From NCBI RefSeq assembly GCF_004362195.1, contig NZ_SNWG01000001.1, positions 1,860,001-1,924,000 of the forward strand: a stretch of 64,000 nt of DNA, written 5' to 3'. A program made the translations under genes and the position numbers. The stretch comes from Microbacterium sp. BK668. Lineage in GTDB: Bacteria; Actinomycetota; Actinomycetes; Actinomycetales; Microbacteriaceae. Below the pieces are notes generated by a model. The model was not told where the DNA came from. It was given only the letters and a program-made list of their open reading frames with translations, and searched no databases. Positions 37,953 to 48,117 of the stretch are shown here, piece after piece; within the stretch, counting starts at the first letter, position 1; every line of letters begins with the position of its first letter.

Positions 37953-38222
37953 TTACGCGCCCTTGTTGGCCCGCGACCGGCGCACGAAGCTCATGACGAG
38001 AAGGACCACGATCATGACGAAGGCGATCGGCAGCGCCAGAAGCGGCAGCACGACGATGAGCGGCCAGACCCCCGTCGTGAAGTCCTCGACCCCGAGCGGA
38101 CGCGCGATGATGACCGCGAAGAAGCAGACGATCGAGAGGATCGTCAGCCCGAGCGCCATGTAGGCCAGGATGCGGTCGATGCGGCGGACGGGCAGGTCCG
38201 GGCCGCTGCTGCGCGTGCTCAT
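37953..38222 (-). CDS. Small membrane protein, two helices
   Basis: An 89-residue protein with two predicted membrane helices (about 20-40 and 58-80, LIVVLPLLALPIAFVMIVVL) and a positively charged C-terminus (RRSRANKGA). It starts at ATG 38222, and 10 bp separate its stop from the helicase-associated gene downstream, so they form one unit. No family function known. Confidence 0.75.
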   Translation of the reverse strand: MSTRSSGPDLPVRRIDRILAYMALGLTILSIVCFFAVIIARPLGVEDFTTGVWPLIVVLPLLALPIAFVMIVVLLVMSFVRRSRANKGA

Positions 38223-38330
38223 CCGCTCCAGCCTAGCCCCGCGGCGCCGGTGCCGTAGGCTTGAGGGAGGGACCCTCCGGTCCCGTCACGCCCTGCCCGC
38301 GAGAGCGGGCTTTCCACAGCGAGGTTCTCC

Positions 38331-38714
38331 ATGCCCACCGGCAAGGTCAGGTTCTACGACGAGGAGAAGGGGTTCGGCTTCGTCACCAGCGACGAGGGTC
38401 AGGACGTCTTCCTGCACGCCACTGCCCTTCCCGCCGGCACTCCGGCTCCGAAGGCGGGCACGCGGCTCGAGTTCGGCATCGCCGACGGCAAGCGCGGCCC
38501 GCAGGCGCTGTCGGTGCGCGTCCTCGAGGCTCCCGTGAGCCTCGCCAAGCGCGCCCGCAAGCCCGCCGACGACATGGCGATCATCGTCGAAGATCTCGTG
38601 AAGCTCCTCGACGGGATCGGGGGCGATCTGCGTCACGGCCGCTACCCCAGCGGCTCGCACGCCAAGAAGGTCGCCGCCGTGCTCCGCAAGGTCGCGGATG
38701 AGCTCGACGCCTGA
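38331..38714 (+). CDS. cspB: Cold-shock protein with C-terminal extension
   Basis: A 127-residue protein: an OB-fold cold-shock domain (about 1-68, RNP1 KGFGFVT, RNP2 VFLHATAL) followed by a 55-residue helical extension containing AIIVEDLVKLLDGIG and SGSHAKKVAAVLRKVADELDA. The extension is found in actinobacterial CspB orthologues of the ercC3-serC region. It overlaps the DUF3027 gene by 17 bp, so both are probably translated together. Confidence 0.9.
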   Translation: MPTGKVRFYDEEKGFGFVTSDEGQDVFLHATALPAGTPAPKAGTRLEFGIADGKRGPQALSVRVLEAPVSLAKRARKPADDMAIIVEDLVKLLDGIGGDLRHGRYPSGSHAKKVAAVLRKVADELDA

Positions 38715-39642
38715 TCCCGACGTGACATTCCCGAGCGAGCCGGCTGACGGCACGCAGCCCGATCCCACCGAGGCGCCCGCGGTCGCCGAGGGGTCGGAGG
38801 AGGCGGAGCCGGTCGAGCCCGGTGCCGCGGAAGAGCCCAGGGAGCCGGTGGAGCCCGCTGCCGTCGAGCCCGTCGAGCCTGCTGCCGCCGGGGAGCCGGA
38901 GGCGTCGGGCGAGACCGCGGCCACGGAGCCGGTGGAGCCCGATGCGCGTCTCCTCGAGGCGCACGACCTCGCGCTCGCCGCGCTGCGCGAGATCACGCCC
39001 GAGGCGACGATCGGCGAGCCGGCGGGCTACGCCGTGGAGGACGGGGGAGTCGTCTCGCTCCGCTTCCACAACCGCCTCGGAGGTTACCCGGGGTGGTTCT
39101 GGACGGTCAGCGTCGCGGTGGTCGAGGGCGCCGAGCCGACGGTGCTCGAGACCGAGCTGCTGCCCGGCGACGGTGCGCTCCTCGCGCCGGACTGGGTGCC
39201 GTGGGCCGAGCGGCTGGCCGACTATCAGGCCGCGCAGGCGGCGCTCGCCGAAGCCGAGCGCGACCGGGCCGGCGACGCCGAGGACGAGTCCGACGAGGCC
39301 GAGCTGGAAGACGTCGAAGACCTGGATGCGTCGGACTTCGACGACGACGGATCGCCGATCCTGCACGCGGGAGACGTCGACGGCGTCGACATCGACGAGC
39401 TCGCCGACGACGAGGACGAGGAGTCTGACGCCGACGCGGACGAGGACGACCTCGACGACGACGAATCCGACGACGAGGAATCCGACGACGACCTCGACGA
39501 CGACGAGGACCGGGACGAGGACGGCCTCGACGACTCCGACGACGAGGAATCCGACGACGACCTCGACGATGACGAGGATGACGACGACGAGGACGACGTG
39601 GACGACGTGGACGACCTCGACGACGACCTCGCCGAGGACTAA
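38698..39642 (+). CDS. DUF3027 protein with long acidic tail, interrupted near its end
   Basis: A 314-residue protein. The Glu/Pro/Val-rich N-terminus (to about 75) is followed by the DUF3027 domain (GYAVEDGGVVSLRFHNRLGG, YPGWFWTVSVAVVEGAEPTV, LLAPDWVPWAERLADYQ). The last 110 residues are almost only Asp and Glu. The start at ATG 38698 overlaps cspB, with GTG 38722 as the alternative. The TAA at 39640-39642 sits inside the acidic tail: the same frame continues with 18 more acidic codons (EKEDDVDDLDDDRL...) to a TGA at 39697, so the tail has probably lost its end by a nonsense change. Function unknown. Confidence 0.85.
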   Translation: MSSTPDPDVTFPSEPADGTQPDPTEAPAVAEGSEEAEPVEPGAAEEPREPVEPAAVEPVEPAAAGEPEASGETAATEPVEPDARLLEAHDLALAALREITPEATIGEPAGYAVEDGGVVSLRFHNRLGGYPGWFWTVSVAVVEGAEPTVLETELLPGDGALLAPDWVPWAERLADYQAAQAALAEAERDRAGDAEDESDEAELEDVEDLDASDFDDDGSPILHAGDVDGVDIDELADDEDEESDADADEDDLDDDESDDEESDDDLDDDEDRDEDGLDDSDDEESDDDLDDDEDDDDEDDVDDVDDLDDDLAED

Positions 39643-39715
39643 GAAAAGGAAGACGACGTCGACGATCTCGACGACGATCGGCTCGACAGGGACGACTGAC
39701 CGACGCCCGACGGGG

Positions 39716-40390
39716 TCACTCCGCGGGCCGCGGGAACGACGGTGCCGCGCGGCCTGTCCGCAGGCGGTCGACCAGTTCGTCCAGCATCTTCTCGACGACG
39801 CGCGGCATGTCGACCGCGCTCGGGTCGAGGAGCCACTGCACCTGCAGGCCGTCCATGAGGGCGATGAGTGCGCTGGCATCGTCGCGCACGTCCGGGTCCG
39901 AGGCATCCAGTCCCGACACCTCCGCCAGCACACCGGCGATCTTGTCTCGCAGTCGCGCGAAGCGATCCCGGAAGTAATCCTGGGCCGGATGCCCCTCGGT
40001 GACCGACTCGGCGGCGAGCACGGCGTACGTCTGCACCACGCCGGGACGCGCGGTGTTCTCGGCCACCGTGTCGAGAAGGTGATCGAGGAACGCGGGTCCC
40101 TCGGTCTGCGCCCGCCCTGGGATGCCGGCTGCCTCCTCGCCGTCGCGGTACTGCAGCATCGCGATGAGCAGGCCCTCTTTGCTGCCGAAGTGGTGCAGCA
40201 CTCCCGCGTGCGTCATGCCCGCCTGCTCCGCGACCTCGACGAGGGCACCCTTGTTGTAGCCGCGCTGCCCGAAGACCCTCATCGCCGCCCGCAGCACGGC
40301 CTCCCGCCGCGCGAGCGTCCGTGCGTGCGGCCTCGGCGCTCGCACTGCTTCCTGCTCAGGAGGACCCGTCGTCCTTGCGTCGGGCGTCAT
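39716..40390 (-). CDS. TetR-family regulator
   Basis: A 224-residue TetR regulator with N-terminal basic extension (about 20 residues) and HTH (YNKGALVEVAEQAGMTHAGVLHHFGSKEGLL, split across two helices). The C-terminal domain has the TetR_C pattern (LMDGLQVQWLLDPSAVDMPR). It is a stand-alone gene with a palindrome just upstream; no divergent partner, so the regulated genes are elsewhere or only itself. Confidence 0.88.
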   Translation of the reverse strand: MTPDARTTGPPEQEAVRAPRPHARTLARREAVLRAAMRVFGQRGYNKGALVEVAEQAGMTHAGVLHHFGSKEGLLIAMLQYRDGEEAAGIPGRAQTEGPAFLDHLLDTVAENTARPGVVQTYAVLAAESVTEGHPAQDYFRDRFARLRDKIAGVLAEVSGLDASDPDVRDDASALIALMDGLQVQWLLDPSAVDMPRVVEKMLDELVDRLRTGRAAPSFPRPAE

Positions 40391-40408
40391 GGTCCTCCCT
40401 CGCGGCGA

Positions 40409-40424
40409 CTTACCGAACTGTAAG
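40409..40424. promoter_or_regulatory. Probable TetR autoregulatory operator
   Basis: Palindrome CTTAC-CGAACT-GTAAG lies 18 bp upstream of the TetR start codon. Confidence 0.6.
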
Positions 40425-40504
40425 CATTATGACCGCCCTCGTGCGCGCCCGGAACTCCCGGTCGTCGAGCGAGCGATACAACACGCCCCAGGCTGCGGGA
40501 GACC

Positions 40505-43735
<3,231 letters not shown>

Positions 43736-43775
43736 TTAGCCTGATTCCGACGCTGAAAGAGGCGGAGGGAACTCG

Positions 43776-43886
43776 ATGGACGCCATGCCGCGCATCCGAA
43801 CCATGGATGCGCTCGGCCTGTTCGTCCTTCGGCATCGCATGAGCGGATGCCACGGCACGTCCGTGGCGCCAGGGCGCTGTCTGTGA
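43776..43886 (+). CDS. Short ORF (36 residues) ending inside a terminator
   Basis: ATG at 43776 is preceded by a strong GGAGGGAACTCG. The peptide starts MDAMPRIRTMDALGLFVLRH and ends in CL. Its TGA lies in the loop of the intrinsic terminator at 43873-43900. A TAGCCT -10-like element at about 43737 would start a transcript of roughly 150 nt. This looks like either an attenuator leader peptide in front of the HNH gene or a small-protein mRNA. No family recognised. Confidence 0.5.
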   Translation: MDAMPRIRTMDALGLFVLRHRMSGCHGTSVAPGRCL

Positions 43887-43900
43887 GACAGCGCCTTTTT
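43873..43900 (+). terminator. Intrinsic terminator
   Basis: A perfect 10-bp stem GGCGCTGTCT / AGACAGCGCC, 3-base loop GTG, then TTTTT. A textbook rho-independent terminator, rare at this GC content. Confidence 0.95.
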
Positions 43901-43977
43901 CATGCCCTTTCCACCTTCCTCAGCGTCGCACGTCGAACAATCCGCGAAGCCGTCCGGGCCGTTCGAGAGGATGAGGA

Positions 43978-44475
43978 ATGCGCACTCTGGTGCTGAACGC
44001 GGGCTACGAGCCGCTTGCTGTCGTGTCCTTCAAGCGGGCGCTCGTGCTCGTCATGAACGACAAGGCCACCGTCGTCGAACACATCGACGATGAACCGGTC
44101 TGGGGGACGACGCAGTCGTACGATCGCCCCGCCGTGATCCTGCTGACGCGGTACGTCCGCGTACCGGGAGGGCGCAGCATCCCCGTGACACGAAGAGGCG
44201 TGCTGCGTCGCGACGCGCACCGCTGCGGATACTGCGGGAAGTCGGCGTCGACGATCGACCACGTCCTGCCGCGCTCGCGCGGGGGCGGGGACTCGTGGGA
44301 GAACCTCGTCGCGTGCTGCCTGCGGTGCAACAACGTCAAGGGCGACCGGACGCCGCAGGAGATGAACTGGGAGCTGCGCACGACGCCCCGCCCGCCGCGC
44401 GGCGCGCAGTGGACCGTTCGCGGAACCGATCGGACCGACCCGCGCTGGGAGCCGTATCTCGCCCTCGCGGCCTGA
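43978..44475 (+). CDS. HNH endonuclease family protein
   Basis: A 165-residue protein with an N-terminal strand-rich part (LVLNAGYEPLAVVSFKRAL) and a C-terminal HNH nuclease. The HNH has zinc CGYC, the catalytic DHVLPRSRGGG, NLVACCLRCNN and a C-terminal helix. This type (McrA-like, 165-170 residues) is chromosomal in most actinobacteria, and the target is unknown. It is preceded by the short ORF and the terminator at 43776-43900. Confidence 0.88.
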   Translation: MRTLVLNAGYEPLAVVSFKRALVLVMNDKATVVEHIDDEPVWGTTQSYDRPAVILLTRYVRVPGGRSIPVTRRGVLRRDAHRCGYCGKSASTIDHVLPRSRGGGDSWENLVACCLRCNNVKGDRTPQEMNWELRTTPRPPRGAQWTVRGTDRTDPRWEPYLALAA

Positions 44476-44485
44476 CGAGGCGCGC

Positions 44486-44589
44486 GGCGCGGTCGAGCTC
44501 CCGGTGTAGCGGGCGCGGTCGAGCTCCCGGTGTAGCGGGCGCGGTCGAACGCGCGGTGTATCGGGCGCGGTCGAGCGCCACACTTTCCT
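44486..44589. repeat. 26-bp tandem repeats
   Basis: Four copies begin at 44486, 44512, 44538 and 44564, exactly 26 bp apart. The first two are identical, the third changed at a few bases, the fourth diverges in its second half. Core: GGCGCGGTCGAGCTCCCGGT. In the 252-bp space after the HNH gene. Confidence 0.85.
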
Positions 44590-44624
44590 GCGAGCGCGCC
44601 ACAGATCTCTGTCGCGTTCGCAGG
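44587..44624. repeat. Inverted repeat next to the 26-bp array
   Basis: 12-bp arms CCTGCGAGCGCG and CGCGTTCGCAGG match at 11 positions around a 14-bp centre. It could be the terminator of the HNH gene or another member of the dispersed hairpins. Confidence 0.6.
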
Positions 44625-44727
44625 ATGCTGTAGCGCGAGCGATCCGCGCACGGCATCGTGCCGAGGCATCCTGCCACCCTGACGCCTGCCGAGCCCGCGC
44701 TGTCGCGCACGTGATGGGATGGAGCGC

Positions 44728-45291
44728 ATGACCCGAGCTCTTCTGGTGATCGACATGCAGCGTGGATTCAACGACGTGGACTTCTGGGGCGGCACGACGA
44801 ATCCCGCATGCGAGGCGAACGTCGCCGCGCTGGTCGAGCGGTGGAGGGATGCCGGTGAACCGATCGTCGTCGTGCGCCACGACTCCGTTCTTCCGGACTC
44901 GCCGCTGCATCCCGACAACGCCGGCAACGCGCTCGTCGACGCCGTCGCCGCGGTGGAGCCGGCGCTGTTCATCACGAAGGACGTCAACTCCGCGTTCTAC
45001 GGCGACCAGGATCTGCACGCATGGCTCGGCGCGCAGGGGATCGACGCGCTCGTGATCTGCGGCATCCAGACCAACATGTGCGTCGAGACGACCGCGCGCA
45101 TGGCGGGCAATCTCGGCTACGACACGACGGTCGTGCTCGATGCGACGCGGACGTTCGACCTGACCGCCGAGGTGCCCGGCCTCGGCGCCGTGACCCGCAC
45201 GGCCGACGATCTCATGGCTTCGACGGCCCTCGTGCTGCAGGAGGGCGGGTTCGCGCGGATCGCGACGACCGCGGAGGTCGTCTCGGGGTGA
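44728..45291 (+). CDS. Isochorismatase-family cysteine hydrolase
   Basis: A 187-residue cysteine hydrolase. The Asp-Lys-Cys triad is seen as LLVIDMQRGF, FITKDVNSAFY and TNMCVETTARM. Members hydrolyse isochorismate, nicotinamide or N-carbamoyl amides; the substrate cannot be chosen here. ATG 44728 has GGATGGAG at normal spacing, so I prefer it to the ATG at 44719. It stands upstream of the SOS operon without linkage. Confidence 0.88.
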   Translation: MTRALLVIDMQRGFNDVDFWGGTTNPACEANVAALVERWRDAGEPIVVVRHDSVLPDSPLHPDNAGNALVDAVAAVEPALFITKDVNSAFYGDQDLHAWLGAQGIDALVICGIQTNMCVETTARMAGNLGYDTTVVLDATRTFDLTAEVPGLGAVTRTADDLMASTALVLQEGGFARIATTAEVVSG

Positions 45292-45355
45292 GCTGACGCC
45301 TCCGCCTCTCGCGATGTCGGAGGCCGGAGGTATCTTCGATCGCACCATTGAACAA

Positions 45356-45373
45356 ATAGAACATCTGTTCTAT
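45356..45373 (+). promoter_or_regulatory. LexA-binding SOS box of the mutasome operon
   Basis: The palindrome ATAGAACA-TC-TGTTCTAT matches the actinobacterial/Bacillus-type SOS box (GAAC-N4-GTTC), only 21 bp before the imuA start codon. It implies DNA-damage induction of imuA-imuB-dnaE2. Confidence 0.9.
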
Positions 45374-45394
45374 TCTGTGGAGGTGAGGGCGATC

Positions 45395-46261
45395 GTGCGG
45401 AACGAAGCGCTCCAGCAGGAGCAGGGTGACGAGGTGCTGCGTCTTCGGGCGCAGCTCGAGCGGGTGCAGGGCCGCCGTCTCGACGCGCCTGTGCTGCCGA
45501 CGCATCCCGCGTTCGCCGCGCTGCTCCCGGGCGGGGGGTTGCGCCCGGGAGCGGCGTACTCCCTCGCCCGGTCGATGTCGCTGCTGCTCGCGCTTATGGC
45601 GCGGCCGTCGCAGGAGGGGTCGTGGTGCGCCGCCGTCGGGATGCCCGAGCTCGGTGCCGAGGCGGCCGAATCGATCGGCGTCGATCTCGCGCGCCTCGTG
45701 CTGGTTCCCGATCCCGGACCGCGCTGGCTCGCCGTCACGGCGACCATCGCCGAGGTCGCGCCCGTCGTCGCCGTGCGGCCGCCGACGCGTGTGGCCGACG
45801 GCCAGGTGGCCCGACTCGCGGCGCGGCTGCGCGACCGCGGCACCGTGCTGCTCGTGCAAGGACCATGGCCGCAGGCCGAGGCGACGCTCGACGTGGGCGA
45901 CCCCGAATGGTCGGGTGTCGGCCGCGGCCATGGCTACGTGGCCGGCAGGGCGGTGACGGTGAGGTCGTCGAGCAGGCGCTGGCCTCGCGCGAAGAGGGAG
46001 CGGATGCTGCTGCCCGGCCCCGACGGCCAGGTCGCGCTCGTGGCGCCCTCGGTCGTTGAGCTTGTCGAAGGGTCGAACCCCTCGGTCGTTGAGCGACACT
46101 TCGACTCGCGCGGGGCGCTCGCTCAGCGCGGGTCTCCGCGAGACGAAACGCTCCGGACCGCCGAGGACCACGAGTACGAGGAGCTGCAGCGCCTCGAGGC
46201 CGAGGAGCGCCACCGCGAGCGTCTGCGCACGGCGAGGCGTGTGCTGGAGGCGGTGGGCTGA
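45395..46261 (+). CDS. imuA: ImuA-type RecA-like mutasome accessory protein
   Basis: A 288-residue protein at the head of the mutasome operon, in the position of ImuA/ImuA-prime, a RecA-fold partner that helps ImuB and DnaE2 in damage-induced mutagenesis. The fold is visible in PGGGLRPGAAYSLARSMSLL (P-loop-like but degenerate) and LLVQGPWPQAEATLDV. The start GTG 45395 has a perfect GGAGGTGA upstream. From about residue 218 to 254 the protein is made from inserted 54-bp-family repeat DNA (VVELVEGSN, VVERHFDSRG, RDETLR) and the native C-terminal helix resumes after it. Confidence 0.82.
   Translation: MRNEALQQEQGDEVLRLRAQLERVQGRRLDAPVLPTHPAFAALLPGGGLRPGAAYSLARSMSLLLALMARPSQEGSWCAAVGMPELGAEAAESIGVDLARLVLVPDPGPRWLAVTATIAEVAPVVAVRPPTRVADGQVARLAARLRDRGTVLLVQGPWPQAEATLDVGDPEWSGVGRGHGYVAGRAVTVRSSSRRWPRAKRERMLLPGPDGQVALVAPSVVELVEGSNPSVVERHFDSRGALAQRGSPRDETLRTAEDHEYEELQRLEAEERHRERLRTARRVLEAVG
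46046..46156 (+). repeat. Repeat-family insertion inside imuA
   Basis: CTCGGTCGTTGAG occurs at about 46049 and again 33 bp later. The second copy runs to GAGACGAAACGCTCCGG, the same ends as the 54-bp family, with a hairpin-forming middle. The reading frame stays open through it. Confidence 0.8.
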
Positions 46262-46262
46262 C

Positions 46263-47852
46263 GTGCGAGCCGCACCGCGCGAAGTCCTCACGACGCCCGG
46301 CGAGGCGAACCGCAGCATCGTGCTGTGGTTCCCGGACTGGCCGGTCACGGCTCTGGCACGCGAGGGAGCCGTCGACCCGTCCGCGCCGGTCGCGGTCTTC
46401 GAGCGCAACGAGGTCGTCGCATGCTCGGCCGCGGCCCGCGCCGACGGCGTCCGCCGCGGCCAGCGGCGCCGCGATGCCCAGGCGCGGTGCCCACGGCTCT
46501 CGGTCATCCCCGCCGATCCGATGCGCGATCACCGGGTCTTCGCGCCTCTCGTCGCGCGCATCGAGGAGCGTGCCCCCGGTGTTCAGATCGTGCGGGCAGG
46601 GCTGTGCGCGCTCAAGGCCCGCGGGCCGGCGCGCTACTACGGCGGAGAGCTCGAGGCGGCGATCGTCCTCCTCGAATCGCTCAGCGACCTCGGCGTGGAG
46701 ACGGCCCGGGCCGGGGTCGCCGACGGCCCGTTCACTGCCGAGCAGGCCGCGCGGGCCGGGACGAGACCCGACAGCCCGGTGTGCGTCGTGCCGGTGGGGG
46801 AGGGCGCCGGTTTCCTCGCGGGGCTTCCCATCGGCCTGCTCGACGACGTCACGCTCGGGGGCGGGCCGGAGTTCACGGGGCTTCTGGCACGGCTCGGAGT
46901 GCAGACGCTGGGCGAGTTCGCGGCGCTCGAAGCCGACCGGGTGCGCGAGCGGTTCGGGGAACGAGGCATCCGTCTGCACGCTCTCGCCGCGGGCCGCGAT
47001 CCCCGCGCGGTCGATCCGCGCACGCCCCCGCCCGAGCTGCATCGCGAGGTCGCGTTCGAACCGCCGCTCGAGATCGCCGATCAGGTCGCTTTCGGCATGC
47101 GCATCGCCGCCGACGAGTTCATCGCGAAGCTCGGCGCGGTCGATCTCGTGTGCACCGAGCTGCGCGTCGAGCTGACGGGCGACCGCGGCGAACGCAGCGA
47201 GCGTGTGTGGCTGCACCCCGGCTCGTTCGACGCGGCGGCGGTCGTCGACCGCGTGCGGTGGCAGCTGGGGGAGGATGCCGAGGGCCTCCGCAGCGGCGTC
47301 TCGGTCGTGCGGATCTCGCCCGAGGCCGTGGACGCGGCATCCCATCACGCTCCCGCGATCTTCGGCGCCGGGCCCGAAGAGCGCGTCCACCACACCTTCT
47401 CGCGCGTTCAGGCGATGCTCGGGCATCGTGGCGTGCTGACCCCCGTCATCGGCGGCGGTCGCTGGCTCGCCGAGCGTCAGGTGCTCGTGCCCTGGGGCGA
47501 TCGGGTCGCGCTGAAGAAGGAACGGTCCCGGCCATGGCCGGGAAGCCTCCCCGACCCGCTGCCGACGTCGGTCTTCGCCGATCCGCCGGTGGTCGAGGTG
47601 CTCGCGTCGATGGGCGGGTCGGTATCGATCGACGAGCGCGGGCGACTGCAGGGGCATCCGTCGCAGCTCATCGAGGGCGGCCGGCGCCGCGCGATCGAGC
47701 AGTGGGCGGGACCGTGGCCGATCAGCGAACGGGGATGGGATGCCGCGCGTGCGCGCCGTGCGCACCGCTTCCAGGTCGTCGACGCCGACGGGGTGGCGTG
47801 GCTGCTCGTGTGCGAGGACGCCCGCTGGACCGCGGAGGCCCGCTATGACTGA
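46263..47852 (+). CDS. imuB: ImuB, Y-family polymerase-like mutasome protein
   Basis: A 529-residue inactive Y-family polymerase homologue that bridges ImuA, DnaE2 and the sliding clamp. The N-terminal palm (SIVLWFPDWPVTALAREG, AVFERNEVVACSAAARADGV) lacks the catalytic acidic residues of true DinB enzymes, as expected. Helix-hairpin-helix (LARLGVQTLGEFAALEADRV) and little-finger regions follow. The GTG at 46263 is directly after the imuA stop. Its stop overlaps the small repeat ORF that leads into dnaE2. Confidence 0.9.
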   Translation: MRAAPREVLTTPGEANRSIVLWFPDWPVTALAREGAVDPSAPVAVFERNEVVACSAAARADGVRRGQRRRDAQARCPRLSVIPADPMRDHRVFAPLVARIEERAPGVQIVRAGLCALKARGPARYYGGELEAAIVLLESLSDLGVETARAGVADGPFTAEQAARAGTRPDSPVCVVPVGEGAGFLAGLPIGLLDDVTLGGGPEFTGLLARLGVQTLGEFAALEADRVRERFGERGIRLHALAAGRDPRAVDPRTPPPELHREVAFEPPLEIADQVAFGMRIAADEFIAKLGAVDLVCTELRVELTGDRGERSERVWLHPGSFDAAAVVDRVRWQLGEDAEGLRSGVSVVRISPEAVDAASHHAPAIFGAGPEERVHHTFSRVQAMLGHRGVLTPVIGGGRWLAERQVLVPWGDRVALKKERSRPWPGSLPDPLPTSVFADPPVVEVLASMGGSVSIDERGRLQGHPSQLIEGGRRRAIEQWAGPWPISERGWDAARARRAHRFQVVDADGVAWLLVCEDARWTAEARYD

Positions 47853-48117
47853 TCTTTTCCGGTCGTCGAGCGGAGGCACTCAGCGCCGCAGACAAGACGC
47901 CCCTGGTCACCCCCGGTCGTTGAGCGAGGGAGCGCAGCGCCGCAGACGAAACGCTCCTGGTCACCCCCGGTCGTTGAGCGAGGGAGCGCAGCGACCGAGA
48001 CGAAGCGCTCCCGGTTATCCCCGGTCGTTGAGCGAGGGAGCGCAGCGACCGAGACGAAACGCCCCGGACCGACGAGCAGCGCCGACCCCGTACGACGAAA
48101 ACGAGAGGTTCCGCTGA
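47845..48117 (+). CDS. 90-residue ORF built from 54-bp repeats, bridging imuB and dnaE2
   Basis: ATG 47845 lies inside the imuB end (ATGACTGA), and its TGA overlaps the dnaE2 ATG by one base, so ribosomes could pass through the whole operon by coupling. The product is mainly four copies of an 18-residue Arg/Pro-rich unit (HPRSLSEGAQRPRR). Non-repeat ends are MTDLFRSSS and PTPYDENERFR. An older small spacer ORF may have been filled by repeats. Whether the peptide has a function is unknown. Confidence 0.5.
   Translation: MTDLFRSSSGGTQRRRQDAPGHPRSLSEGAQRRRRNAPGHPRSLSEGAQRPRRSAPGYPRSLSEGAQRPRRNAPDRRAAPTPYDENERFR
47859..48076 (+). repeat. Four tandem 54-bp repeats between imuB and dnaE2
   Basis: GGTCGT cores sit at 47861, 47915, 47969 and 48023, exactly 54 bp apart. 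Units are CCGGTCGTTGAGCGAGGGAG, then CGCAGCGACCGAGACGAAAC, then a CGCTCC(C/T)GGTCAC-like tail. Copies 2-4 are nearly identical; copy 1 diverges. No unique spacers are present, so this is not a CRISPR array. 54 is a multiple of three, so copy-number changes do not alter the frame. Confidence 0.92.

Noticed and set aside
44486..44589. CRISPR or iteron origin
   Set aside because: 26-bp units follow each other without spacers and no replication gene is near.
45735..47879. A 714-codon frame antisense to imuA-imuB
   Set aside because: No family motif, composition of a mirror frame, and the SOS box directs the plus strand.
47859..48076. CRISPR array
   Set aside because: Repeats are contiguous without unique spacers, and no cas genes are present.
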